Shown here piece by piece: positions 55,512 to 64,000 of a stretch of DNA of 64,000 nucleotides. The notes under the pieces were generated by a model. It had not been told where the DNA came from and searched no databases. It worked only from the letters and a program-made list of their open reading frames with translations. This DNA is from Saprospiraceae bacterium (GTDB lineage: Bacteria; Bacteroidota; Bacteroidia; Chitinophagales; Saprospiraceae): contig JAWKLJ010000002.1 in NCBI GenBank assembly GCA_041392805.1, positions 2,123,001-2,187,000 of the forward strand, read 5' to 3'. Made by a program: the position numbers and the translations under genes. Numbering within the stretch: the stretch's first letter is position 1; each line of letters starts with the position of its first letter.

Positions 55512-55775
55512 TCATAAAAAATTATCCAGGCTATTTCGTTCCATGCCGATCACTTGTTTATCCAACCAGCGACTATTCCGGCTGTTAAAGATAATCAAAC
55601 TATCGTGGTTTTCGTCCATTATTTTACGTGCTTCATGGATAAGTTCTTTGAGTTTGAGCTCAGAGATTTCGCCTTCGAAAACGGAATTCTGAATCCAGTT
55701 GAGATAGCGCCGGCAGAGTTTTAACATCTTTGTGACCCGCTTTTCGCCTATATCATATACCAATATACAATACAT
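55512..55775 (-). CDS. cas2: CRISPR-associated endonuclease Cas2
   Basis: An 87-residue ferredoxin-fold protein that pairs with Cas1 to insert new spacers. MYCILVYDIGEKRVTKMLKL has the conserved aspartate after the first strand, and FEGEISELKLKEL is typical. The start is the ATG at 55775, whose A is shared with the TAA stop of cas1 (TAATG). It is the last cas gene before the leader and array. Confidence 0.93.
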   Translation of the reverse strand: MYCILVYDIGEKRVTKMLKLCRRYLNWIQNSVFEGEISELKLKELIHEARKIMDENHDSLIIFNSRNSRWLDKQVIGMERNSLDNFL

Positions 55776-56782
55776 TACCAATTGCTTTTATAGGGTTTGT
55801 AATGGTCTTCCATTTTCAGGATATATTTGGCTATTTTATAACATTCCAATTTAATGAGGTGTTTGTAGCTGACCTTTTTTTTCAGACTTTGGTGCTGAAT
55901 AGTTTCTGTAAGCCGTTCTTCAAAGGTTTTAATGAAGATTTTTCTGCCGGTATCTTTCAAGAAACAGCCATTGGTCCCCTTTTCAAAATGTTGAGGCTTG
56001 ATCATCCCTTTGTTGGTCAGTTTAAAGATGCTGCGATCTACCAAGATGGGTTTGAATACCTCGGCAATATCAAGGGCAAGGGAATAGCGGCGGGTGCCGG
56101 GTTCATGCAAAAAACTGATGGTGGGATTTAATTGGGTATGATATATTTGATCTAACACCACGGAATAGCACATCATATTGCCAAAGGAGATTAGTGCATT
56201 TAGTTCATTGGACGGTGGCTGCTTGACCCTATTATTCATTTCAAAGTGGTCAACGATATGATCAAAGGCGCTGTAATAGGTCTGGCGGCAATTGCCCTCT
56301 ATACCCATTAATTCGGCAACATTTTGAGTGCTGGCGATACTGCTTCGGTATTGTTCCATCAAAGCAATGATGGTATCCATTTCACTTTTTCGGTGGTGAT
56401 AGTAGCTTACATTTCTAAGCATATTGTAGCTGGCGCCTTCCACGAGTTGTTGTGCCAGGTGGAGACGGCGGCGGTTTTGCAAATAGGCTTTGGTTTGTTC
56501 TACCTGCATTTTACCCGCCAGCAAATAGTCTTTGGGCTGAAAGGAGCCGGTATAGTGTTCATAAAAATCGAAAAAGTGGACAGCTACCTTTTGCTTCCCT
56601 AAAAAATTATATAAAGCACTATTAGCATCAACACTTCCAAAAATATAAAGGGATTCGATGCCCTCAATCGGTAGGTACTTGGGAGGAGCCTCTACCCCGA
56701 GTTCGTCTTCGGCTACGAATTTGAGGGTGTTGTCTTTCCGACTCATCCGTCCAGGATTGAAAAGGTAGTATGTTTTTTTCAT
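55775..56782 (-). CDS. cas1: CRISPR-associated integrase Cas1 (type I-B)
   Basis: A 335-residue integrase that joins protospacers to the leader-end repeat. It starts at MKKTYYLFNPGRMSRKDNTL, typical of the type I-B (HMARI) group; the frame upstream to 56881 lies within cas4 and is not used. The metal-binding residues can be read as Glu162 (MGIEGNCRQTYY), His226 (SFLHEPGTRRYSL) and Asp238/Glu241 (ALDIAEVFKPILVDR). It overlaps cas4 and cas2 by one base at TAATG junctions. Confidence 0.96.
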   Translation of the reverse strand: MKKTYYLFNPGRMSRKDNTLKFVAEDELGVEAPPKYLPIEGIESLYIFGSVDANSALYNFLGKQKVAVHFFDFYEHYTGSFQPKDYLLAGKMQVEQTKAYLQNRRRLHLAQQLVEGASYNMLRNVSYYHHRKSEMDTIIALMEQYRSSIASTQNVAELMGIEGNCRQTYYSAFDHIVDHFEMNNRVKQPPSNELNALISFGNMMCYSVVLDQIYHTQLNPTISFLHEPGTRRYSLALDIAEVFKPILVDRSIFKLTNKGMIKPQHFEKGTNGCFLKDTGRKIFIKTFEERLTETIQHQSLKKKVSYKHLIKLECYKIAKYILKMEDHYKPYKSNW

Positions 56783-57312
56783 TAATTGGAGCCTTGATTT
56801 GCTGATAATACTTCTTCTGCATAGCAAAAGTCGAAATAGGAACAGCGCTTGCAGAACTTGCGGTCGATACGAGGCGGACAATATTCCTGCTCAATAATGG
56901 CTTTTGCCCTTTCTTCCCATTGGGGGATAACTTCTCGATCGGATGCACTGAGCCAAACCTCTTCTGTTTGCCGCAATTTGGGATATTCCAGGAGACCGTG
57001 ACTGACTTTTATGCCATTGCGCTCTAAGACAAAGAGGTAATACTTTAGCTGTGCGATATGGGTTTCTTCCATTTTAGCAGACTTCTTCACTTCCCGCACC
57101 AGCCCATTTGCGGCATCATAATGGTCGATCTTGATGCCCTCCACTGCCAATTCCCTCCACCGCTCGGCTCGCTGCGGATAACTTTGCTCATGGATAAATT
57201 TGCCTTCCGCTACCAACTCGGAGGTATGCTCCATCTGCACGCCATTGGCAAATAGCCAGAGCTTGCGCTGGCAGAGGTGGAGATAGGCGATGTGGGTGCC
57301 GGTGGTGTGCAT
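56782..57312 (-). CDS. cas4: CRISPR-associated exonuclease Cas4
   Basis: A 176-residue PD-(D/E)xK nuclease with an iron-sulfur cluster that trims pre-spacers and helps choose the PAM. The nuclease residues are Asp63 (GIKIDHYD), Glu74 and Lys76 (LVREVKKS). The cluster cysteines are Cys14 (LHLCQRKLWL) and Cys154, Cys157 and Cys163 (KFCKRCSYFDFCYAEE). Nine bases follow cas3. Confidence 0.95.
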   Translation of the reverse strand: MHTTGTHIAYLHLCQRKLWLFANGVQMEHTSELVAEGKFIHEQSYPQRAERWRELAVEGIKIDHYDAANGLVREVKKSAKMEETHIAQLKYYLFVLERNGIKVSHGLLEYPKLRQTEEVWLSASDREVIPQWEERAKAIIEQEYCPPRIDRKFCKRCSYFDFCYAEEVLSANQGSN

Positions 57313-57321
57313 GGGGTGGGG

Positions 57322-59589
57322 TTAAAGTAATTGATCTTCTAAGTTGTTTTCTTTTTTTAGATAGCCAAGATCTTTATCATAATCTAAATCATAAGCAATT
57401 CTGACATTTCTTTTTTTATCGGGTATTGCCTTGGTTTCATAAAAATAGACTGAGACTAGTAATTGATTAGCACGAATAAAGTTTTTCTCTTTTTTTAACC
57501 TATCAAATTCATCAACAAGATTATGACAAAGGACATCAATTTTAATATTGTTACTTTCAATGGCATCTTCAATCCAATCTCGCCAATGTCCAGCAATTAA
57601 CTCTTGTCGAAAATTATTAATGATGGGGTTATTAAAACCTTTATAAAAGTCTTTTAATTGGTCTTCCGAGTATCCCTTTTCATATACCTTGTTACATGCC
57701 CAAACCAAATCATTTTCAGAAATTTCTTGTTTTTCTAATTTGGTCATTTCATGCCATGTTTTTTGTAGTATCGCATCATCATAAAAGGGCGTATTTCCAA
57801 TAATATTTTCAAATAGATAAATTGGAACAATTCCTTTTTTTCCAGCACGGTTTATTCTCCCAAATCTTTGTATGAGGGCGTCTATTGGTGCATTTTCAAT
57901 AAAACCAATATCATAATCTATATCTAGGCTAACCTCTACAGCTTGGGTGGCGACTAATAATTTGGGCCGGCAGGACTTATCTTTATGCGTAATAAATTTT
58001 TCTATCTCGATGCGATCCCTTTTGTTAAAACCGCTATGCAAAAGTCGTTTAGAGCCTTCAAAATCAATTTTCTCAAATAAATCTTGGCTTGTTTTAACAT
58101 TATTTGTAATTACAAGAACGCTTTTTCCTTCCTTTAAAAGTTGGATAATGGCACCGAGCTTACTTTTTAGATTTTGATCCTTTTCACATATTATTTGATG
58201 TCTTTTTTTATCTAAAATTAACCGGTCTGTTTCAAATGATGGATTTGGTTGGTGCAAAATGGATTTGTCGCCTTCAAAAATTTTATCTATGATTAAGTCT
58301 AACAAAAATTGAGGGATAGTGGCGGACATGAAAAAAATTCTTGCATCAAATTCTTTCCTCAACCATTTGAGGGATGCCAATAATAAACCCGTCATCAAGG
58401 CATCATAAGCATGGAACTCGTCAATGATAAAACAGGCATTTTGGTAATCAAATAAAGCCATTTCCCACCCTTTCCCCATTAGGGCGCTTTTCAAAATTTG
58501 ATGAAGGGTCGCAACTTTAACTGGATAGAATAGCTCTTTTGACAAAGCCTTCATTGATCTGGCTAAATCCGTGTTTTTTAAATGATTGCTTTCTTCTTCT
58601 TCCAATTGTTCAAAAAAGAAATCCAATGTTTTGGAGTGTAATGCAGTTACCAGACCTTTACCAAAAATAGGTTGTAAACGGGTAACCATTGCATTGATAC
58701 TTGCCGTGTAGGGCAACAAGTAAAAAATTCGCGCATTTTTTGATTGATTCGCATAAACCCAACACAAGGCAGCCTCTGTTTTACCAGATCCTGTAGGAGC
58801 ATATAAAATCACGTCCTTTCTGAAATGTTGCAGCGCAATCTGGAATTGACGAAAGCCATAAGGAATACCTGTTTTTTCATCTCTGGGCTGAAAATCATTT
58901 AGTTCAATTCTCTTATATTTTGGTATTTCTTCCTCAAACCTTGCAGACCCTATGTGGTCAGAGGCTATTAACAAGCCCCTTGTCTTTGCTAATTGGAAGC
59001 GAATTGAATCACTTTCAAATAATCTTTTTTGAAATTTCTTTTTGAGGAGTTTTTGAATATCTGGACTTAGTTCAATTTGAGAAAGTTCAATGTTCGGTGC
59101 TTCAATAGGTAGGGTAATTCCAAAATAGTCATTCCATCTGTTTAAAAAAACAGGCATTTGAGACATGAGCTGGTTCTCAGCAGAAATGTGCCTAACCAAA
59201 TCTTCTTTGAGAATGGGATGAATTAATCTGCCATGACTAGCCTCGACATCAATTACACCTTTGTGGTGTGTGGCAATAGCAAATTTTTCATCCAAATCCA
59301 ATTTTAGAAAGGCCTCAATAATCCAAAGGGAAATGATCTCGTGACGAATGGGAACATCGCTTGATTCATTGGGTTTTAATTTGGCCTGAAAATCTTTGTG
59401 CATTTTTCCAATATCATGCAAGATGGCACACCTGATGATTTTTTCTTGCCAAAAGGACTGATCTTTTTCTGAAAAAGGCAAGCTGTTAATCAAGCCTATG
59501 GCCGCTTTTATCACATGTTCTGTATGCATTACCAATGTTATAATACCATTGGATGTGTCGCTTTTAGCCCAATACTGATGAATATCCAT
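57322..59589 (-). CDS. cas3: CRISPR-associated helicase/nuclease Cas3
   Basis: A 755-residue protein that unwinds and degrades target DNA recruited by Cascade. The N-terminal HD nuclease has MHTEHV and LHDIGKMHKDF (His58, Asp59) and THHKG. The SF2 helicase has Walker A APTGSGKTEAAL (264-275), the box IIDEFHAYD with DEFH at 390-393, MSATIP (421-426) and QRFGRINRAGKKG (575-587). The start is the ATG at 59589, 2 bases after cas5; the TTG at 59601 is possible but less likely. Confidence 0.95.
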   Translation of the reverse strand: MDIHQYWAKSDTSNGIITLVMHTEHVIKAAIGLINSLPFSEKDQSFWQEKIIRCAILHDIGKMHKDFQAKLKPNESSDVPIRHEIISLWIIEAFLKLDLDEKFAIATHHKGVIDVEASHGRLIHPILKEDLVRHISAENQLMSQMPVFLNRWNDYFGITLPIEAPNIELSQIELSPDIQKLLKKKFQKRLFESDSIRFQLAKTRGLLIASDHIGSARFEEEIPKYKRIELNDFQPRDEKTGIPYGFRQFQIALQHFRKDVILYAPTGSGKTEAALCWVYANQSKNARIFYLLPYTASINAMVTRLQPIFGKGLVTALHSKTLDFFFEQLEEEESNHLKNTDLARSMKALSKELFYPVKVATLHQILKSALMGKGWEMALFDYQNACFIIDEFHAYDALMTGLLLASLKWLRKEFDARIFFMSATIPQFLLDLIIDKIFEGDKSILHQPNPSFETDRLILDKKRHQIICEKDQNLKSKLGAIIQLLKEGKSVLVITNNVKTSQDLFEKIDFEGSKRLLHSGFNKRDRIEIEKFITHKDKSCRPKLLVATQAVEVSLDIDYDIGFIENAPIDALIQRFGRINRAGKKGIVPIYLFENIIGNTPFYDDAILQKTWHEMTKLEKQEISENDLVWACNKVYEKGYSEDQLKDFYKGFNNPIINNFRQELIAGHWRDWIEDAIESNNIKIDVLCHNLVDEFDRLKKEKNFIRANQLLVSVYFYETKAIPDKKRNVRIAYDLDYDKDLGYLKKENNLEDQLL

Positions 59590-59591
59590 AT

Positions 59592-60266
59592 CTAGTCCCA
59601 ATTGTGAAAGTAAAAGTTTTGGCCCGCTTCCGTTTCATAAAGATTTCGAAAACTAATTTTACCCTCGTTATCTGAAGGAATTGAAATGAAAATTTTGGAA
59701 TTGGTAGCACGTCTACCATCCCCGACTTCATCGTTTTCGTGGTAGGCTTCTGCAAGTTGAACAAGTTGACCGCCTGCTTGGATGCCTTGCTCAAAAGGAA
59801 GCATACACCCTGAAATTTTAGCGGTGTTTACATTTTTGGCAGAAATTTTTCGAATACTCTTTTTCTTAATTTCTAATAAATCCTGTGAACGCCCTAAGCT
59901 CGGGGTGCCAACTGGAAAATGGAAGTATTCCTCCCAATCAAGCCTGTTTAACCATAAAGTTAGTTTTGGTTTTATATGAAATTCTCTCAAGTAGGCATCT
60001 CCTCCTTTCCCATGCGTTTTTATATTTTTGCCATCAAAAATCAACCGTTGTCTTTTTTCTAAATCATTGGCAGCAATATCAAATTCATAATAAAATCCAA
60101 TGCCCACTTCCTCTTTGGTTACTATACGTCCCAAACAACAACCAATTAGGCCTAAAAGAAGAGAATAGGAAGGAGTTGCCATACAAATTGCATTTCCAGA
60201 AAGGATGAAAGGTTGTCTGGGCGTTGCCGTCCAACCCTCCATTTTTAGCTCTAAAAAATCGGCCAT
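59592..60266 (-). CDS. cas5: CRISPR-associated protein Cas5 (type I-B)
   Basis: A 224-residue RAMP-fold subunit of Cascade that holds the 5' tag of the crRNA. Visible features are the N-terminal strand MADFLELKMEGWTATPRQP, PSYSLLLGLIGCCLGRI, and the conserved FPVGTPSLGRSQDLLEIKKK. The ATG shares its A with the TAA stop of cas7. The order cas8-cas7-cas5-cas3 supports type I-B. Confidence 0.9.
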   Translation of the reverse strand: MADFLELKMEGWTATPRQPFILSGNAICMATPSYSLLLGLIGCCLGRIVTKEEVGIGFYYEFDIAANDLEKRQRLIFDGKNIKTHGKGGDAYLREFHIKPKLTLWLNRLDWEEYFHFPVGTPSLGRSQDLLEIKKKSIRKISAKNVNTAKISGCMLPFEQGIQAGGQLVQLAEAYHENDEVGDGRRATNSKIFISIPSDNEGKISFRNLYETEAGQNFYFHNWD

Positions 60267-61282
60267 TACAAATAGTTTTGGATAAAATTATTAATCATTT
60301 CCATAGGAGAAGAAACTACAAAACCAGGTCCCAAATTTTTTACAGCTTCCTCATTTTCCAGATAATCGGCTCTAATGCCGATAAAAATTTCAGTAGCTAA
60401 TTTGTGCTGATAATCTGCTTTAATTTCTTTTAATGTATTGATTTTTAATCGTGGTTTTTCACCGCTTCCATCAAATAGATCATTAAATACAGGGTTAGCA
60501 CATTCCATTCCGGCAAGTATGATAGCCTTTGGGGCAACATCCGAACCAAAAGCAGCCTGTTTTGCTCCTCCTCTTAAATGAGCTAAACCTTTCAATAAAC
60601 CAGCAGCTCTTTGTTTTCGGGTATGCTCAATATTTTTCAAGGTATATCTTTTGAATTTCCCATAAATGGTTTGCTCGTCTAAATCTGCTTCGAACGTTTC
60701 TAAAAATTCTTTTGCCAATTCAACATGACTTCCCAAATTATCATAAACACCTAAGCGGTAATACTCTAGATTAAAAAAACCTTCTAGGTGTGTAGAATAA
60801 AATCGAGTGGAATAGGGTAAAGGGGTACCTTCTTTTAAATGGACAAACGCCTCATCATTATTTATAGCGCTTTTTCCTGAAATTCCTTTTAAAATTGAGC
60901 TTTTGAAAGGGGAGGTTCGTTGAACACTTTCTTCCTTTCCCGCCCCACTTCTCATATAGCCAAATAAATCATCTTCAGCATATTCTATCGGATTTAACTT
61001 CGTTGAAATTTTATTTGTAGATCCTTTGTCTGCTTGTCCAATGGCTTCTAATTCACTTGGTGCCCAATGATTTTCTTCATTGGTCGTATTTCTTAGCCAC
61101 CTACGCCAAGCTTGTGCTGAAACATATGGCACTTCTTCAAAGCGGCCATTTATTTTTTCACGGAAAGTTTTAGGAATGACTTTGTTTCTGTCTTCGCCAG
61201 TTCCTAAGCCGGCACCATTTAAAAATGCGGCACGCGCATCGATTAAAAAGCTTCCGACAATGTTGTTTAATAAAATGCTCAT
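60266..61282 (-). CDS. cas7: CRISPR-associated protein Cas7 (type I-B backbone)
   Basis: A 338-residue backbone subunit of Cascade of the Cst2/DevR kind. NNIVGSFLIDARAAFLNGAG at the start, YVSAQAWRRWLRNTTNEENH, DLFGYMRSG and GGAKQAAFGSDVAPKAIILA are characteristic. Several copies coat the crRNA spacer. Ten bases separate it from cas8, and it overlaps cas5 by one base. Confidence 0.92.
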   Translation of the reverse strand: MSILLNNIVGSFLIDARAAFLNGAGLGTGEDRNKVIPKTFREKINGRFEEVPYVSAQAWRRWLRNTTNEENHWAPSELEAIGQADKGSTNKISTKLNPIEYAEDDLFGYMRSGAGKEESVQRTSPFKSSILKGISGKSAINNDEAFVHLKEGTPLPYSTRFYSTHLEGFFNLEYYRLGVYDNLGSHVELAKEFLETFEADLDEQTIYGKFKRYTLKNIEHTRKQRAAGLLKGLAHLRGGAKQAAFGSDVAPKAIILAGMECANPVFNDLFDGSGEKPRLKINTLKEIKADYQHKLATEIFIGIRADYLENEEAVKNLGPGFVVSSPMEMINNFIQNYL

Positions 61283-61292
61283 TTTTAATTTT

Positions 61293-63278
61293 TTAATTTG
61301 TTAGGGAATAAATATTATGCAATGAAAATTCAATGGCAAATCGGGCAAAAGAAAGATTGGAATTACCCAAATCATCATATTGAACATCCTTAAATAATTT
61401 GCTGATTTCCACCTTAGTAAGTTTGGTAAATATTGGCTCTTTTTGTTCCTTTAATAGACTCAGCATATTGAATTCCGAATCTTCCAGCCATTTTTTGAAA
61501 TGAGTGGTGTTTTTAGGGAATTGAATTAGAACGTGATTACGAAATTTGATATAGGGGAATTCTCCTGTGCTTGTATTTTGATATTTTGAATAATAATAAT
61601 CGGTATAAAGTGCTGCCAGAGAACGATACTTATTGAGATTGACCGTTTGTGTTATTTCAAAAGCAGTTTCAGGATGCGATGCCTCAACAGGATTTAAAAA
61701 ATAAATCCGTAGTAAATCATTTAAACTAAAACTTTGCCTTTTAAAATCTTTAAAATAGAATTCGTAAATCTCTTCTAAATCCAACTTACTTGCATGAGCG
61801 ATTAAAATGGGTTGGAGGTTAAATGCTTTTGCTTCATGTGGATTCAATAGGCGACTTCGAATATTAATATTACGTGTTTTTTCATAGGATTCAATCAGTG
61901 AAATCACTAAGAAAAGCGCCTTGCCTGCTCTACTTTGAACACCATTAATATTACTTTCAGGAAGTTTTGTCAACAAATACCTGGCGTCTTTTTGATAATA
62001 AAAATGGATCAATTTAAAAAGGCGAAAAGTTGCACTATTTACGGGTAAGACAGCTGGATTATCCAAGATTTGAAGATGGTTTTCAATTGACCATTTTTTG
62101 TTTTCTGAAGCACGGACTAGGGTGATGAAAACAATAGTTTTATATGCAGGATCTTTGTACGCATCTGTCTTTTCTAGTAATTTGAGGTCAGATTTGTTCA
62201 ATTGGGTTTCATCTTTCAGGAGATAGGCAATGTATTTTGCATAATCTATTAAATGGGCATTGCCAACTAACTTTTGGAATTTTTCATAAAATGGCACTCC
62301 TACACCATCATAGTTTTTTAGCGGATATAGGCCCCAAAAATCAAGATTCGCTTCTAATTTTTCTAGAAAGAAGGTAGAAAGCTTGCTATCAGAGATTAAT
62401 TTCTCCAAATCTGACCTACATTCAACATCATAATACAATTGGAGCAATTTTTTGAAAAACTGGTTTGGGACCCTATCAATTTCACAATTTGCACCTGTTC
62501 CTGAATTGGAAAAGCTCCATAAGTTTAACTCAGAATAAGTATCATCATAATCATCTTTCTTTTCAGAAAAAAGTTTTAAGGCCTTTAGTAAATAAGTCCC
62601 TTTATTAAAGTCTTTAATATTTTCAATTGATTTGCCTTCCGCAGTAAGGTCAATTTCGGCCAAAACACGTTTAGTGCTTTCTTCGATAAAGTCTTTGCTA
62701 AACTTGAAGTTTGTACTATCAAATAATAGAATACCTCCTTTATAAATCAAGGCTGAAAAAGGTAGGAACTGAATAATGACTAAACAAATAGGGTGAATGC
62801 TTATACCAAACTTTGCTTGTGGTAATGCTTGGGCATCCGAACCTAGAGCGCCGATTAATGGAAACCAACAACGATTAATGGTTTTGTCTTTGCCCTGAAT
62901 TTTTTCAGCAGGGTACTTAATCTTGTTTAATACCTTTTCATAAATTGCTTCAAAAGTAGTTTGGAATTTCAACCCTGAAATCTCACAGGTTTTTTCTCCA
63001 TCCGTTTCATGGTTTTCAAGTATATACTCGATCAACCCTTTAAAGATTTTTTCACCGTATTCCTTATCATTTAAAAGTGGCCCATTCCGAGTGAAAAGCA
63101 TGGAGTAACTTTTCATACGTGTGAAAAGGTTCCAAATCTCATATTTTTTATAAATGCCTTCAATTAATTGAGGGGTAATTTCTTGAACAGTTCGTGTATT
63201 TCCTAAAACTTCAATAGTTTGTAAGGCATTATTCAAAAAGGCAGAACCTGTATAGCTATTAAATATTGGTTTTTGCAT
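61293..63278 (-). CDS. cas8: CRISPR-associated large subunit Cas8 (type I-B, divergent)
   Basis: A 661-residue protein in the Cascade large-subunit position between cas6 and cas7. It begins MQKPIFNSYTGSAFLNNALQ. Paired CxxC motifs, known in the Cst1 type of Cas8, are not present; only single cysteines such as KTCEISGLKF and NRCWFPL are found near the corresponding region. The large helical C-terminal part (KKWSIENHLQILDNPAVLPV and on) fits the fused small-subunit region. The assignment rests on size and gene order more than on motifs. Confidence 0.8.
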   Translation of the reverse strand: MQKPIFNSYTGSAFLNNALQTIEVLGNTRTVQEITPQLIEGIYKKYEIWNLFTRMKSYSMLFTRNGPLLNDKEYGEKIFKGLIEYILENHETDGEKTCEISGLKFQTTFEAIYEKVLNKIKYPAEKIQGKDKTINRCWFPLIGALGSDAQALPQAKFGISIHPICLVIIQFLPFSALIYKGGILLFDSTNFKFSKDFIEESTKRVLAEIDLTAEGKSIENIKDFNKGTYLLKALKLFSEKKDDYDDTYSELNLWSFSNSGTGANCEIDRVPNQFFKKLLQLYYDVECRSDLEKLISDSKLSTFFLEKLEANLDFWGLYPLKNYDGVGVPFYEKFQKLVGNAHLIDYAKYIAYLLKDETQLNKSDLKLLEKTDAYKDPAYKTIVFITLVRASENKKWSIENHLQILDNPAVLPVNSATFRLFKLIHFYYQKDARYLLTKLPESNINGVQSRAGKALFLVISLIESYEKTRNINIRSRLLNPHEAKAFNLQPILIAHASKLDLEEIYEFYFKDFKRQSFSLNDLLRIYFLNPVEASHPETAFEITQTVNLNKYRSLAALYTDYYYSKYQNTSTGEFPYIKFRNHVLIQFPKNTTHFKKWLEDSEFNMLSLLKEQKEPIFTKLTKVEISKLFKDVQYDDLGNSNLSFARFAIEFSLHNIYSLTN

Positions 63279-63318
63279 TTTACATCTGGTTTAGGAGGTA
63301 GTTTTATGTTTATTCAAG

Positions 63319-64000
63319 TTAATTTAAAGGATTTTTAAACACCACTCCCATCCCCATCCCCAAGCCCGAATTCTTCTCCCCAAAGCCCGCATAATAGCCC
63401 AACTCCATCAATTCCACGGGGGCAGTCAACTCAAAATCAAAGAGATAGGCTTTTACTTCGATGTCTTTTAATCGAAACAATTTTGGGCGGGGGCTTGATA
63501 GGAGTTTAAAGCCGAAGGGCTCTTCCAAAGTATGGTCTGATGGACCGGCACTAATGCCTTGTTTAGCCCGTTGTTTACGGATTAAATTTTGGGAGAACAA
63601 GGCACCATAGTTAGCCGCCTCTGGTGAAAGGTATTGCGGGTGTTTTTCGCTGGCTACATCATGGCTAATGCACAATGGGGTAAGCAAACGAAAAGTCATG
63701 GTGGGCTGAAAGGACTGCCTGGGTAAGGTTTCCAATGCCACTACCTCAAAGTTTACGCTGAAACGACCATCACCTAGCGAAAAATGTTGATTTTGGAAAA
63801 GGCCAATCACAAAATGCTCTAGCGCTTTATCCACAAAAAAGGAAAGGTCTAGTCTGGTTGGTCCTTGCGATAAAATAAAAGTGCCATTTTTTTTATCTAC
63901 TTCATATCGTTGGGGAAGGAGGGGACCAAAACAGAAAAGTTTATATTTTTTTCCACCATAATCAAAGCCATTTTCATGCAACCAATTGGCAAATACCGGA
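63319..64000 (-). CDS. cas6: CRISPR-associated endoribonuclease Cas6, 5' end beyond the window
   Basis: Cas6 cuts the repeat transcript to give crRNAs with the ATTGAAAC tag. The frame stays open to the right edge (PVFANWLHENGFDYGGKK KYKLFCFGPL in reading order), so the first part, about 40 residues by family length, lies outside. The C-terminus carries the glycine-rich signature GYYAGFGEKNSGLGMGMGVV that marks the family. It is the first gene of the leftward cas operon, 40 bases before cas8, and the promoter is outside the window. Confidence 0.9.
   Translation of the reverse strand, partial: PVFANWLHENGFDYGGKKYKLFCFGPLLPQRYEVDKKNGTFILSQGPTRLDLSFFVDKALEHFVIGLFQNQHFSLGDGRFSVNFEVVALETLPRQSFQPTMTFRLLTPLCISHDVASEKHPQYLSPEAANYGALFSQNLIRKQRAKQGISAGPSDHTLEEPFGFKLLSSPRPKLFRLKDIEVKAYLFDFELTAPVELMELGYYAGFGEKNSGLGMGMGVVFKNPLN

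Overview
The window looks like a chromosome segment from a Bacteroidota bacterium, probably of the Saprospiraceae type. The evidence is a SusC/SusD pair, a type IX secretion C-terminal domain, lipoproteins with Bacteroidota-style signal peptides, promoter-like TAnnTTTG boxes without Shine-Dalgarno sequences, and moderate GC content. No rRNA or tRNA gene was seen. The family-level placement is an inference. || Layout. 1-4.9 kb is a decayed accessory region: a toxin-like C-terminal fragment with a putative immunity gene, a second frameshifted immunity-like fragment, a truncated IS4-family transposase and a truncated ELR-repeat protein. 4.9-30 kb is mostly core metabolism: hppD, a frameshifted hisC, a frameshifted MATE exporter, an esterase, a sulfatase relative lacking its catalytic residue, an arylsulfotransferase-like T9SS cargo protein, an acyl-CoA dehydrogenase, a prolyl oligopeptidase, a glycosyltransferase and trxB. 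These are followed by a leftward hmgA-fahA-scoA-scoB tyrosine-degradation cluster with a divergent TetR regulator, then a TauE/SafE exporter, an LLM monooxygenase and a sodium:solute symporter. 31-33 kb holds a MITE-like element and an IS110-family insertion sequence. 33-48 kb is a carbohydrate-oriented region: polysaccharide deacetylase, DUF1080 protein, FAD oxidoreductase, ChbG/YdjC deacetylase, Gfo/Idh/MocA dehydrogenase, deoC, an RRM RNA-binding protein, and susC/susD. 48.7-64 kb is a complete-looking type I-B CRISPR-Cas locus: a 100-repeat array, then cas2-cas1-cas4-cas3-cas5-cas7-cas8-cas6 read leftward, with cas6 running off the right edge. || How the genes work together. hppD, hmgA and fahA take 4-hydroxyphenylpyruvate through homogentisate to fumarate and acetoacetate, and scoAB activates the acetoacetate to acetoacetyl-CoA. 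TauE/SafE beside an SsuD-like enzyme suggests sulfonate use with sulfite export. The eight cas genes are tightly packed, three junctions being TAATG overlaps, and the array reads leftward from a leader next to cas2. || The most unusual content is non-coding. Three copies of a structured MITE-like element (one with a clean 6-bp target-site duplication) share a hairpin with a compensatory base-pair change and differ in the number of internal palindromic units. Two loci carry roughly 155-165 bp inverted repeats with different arms but nearly the same tip. Six tandem hairpins with a 29-bp period follow one gene. Single-base homopolymer indels break hisC, the MATE gene and at least one gene near the left edge, which may reflect assembly quality as well as decay.
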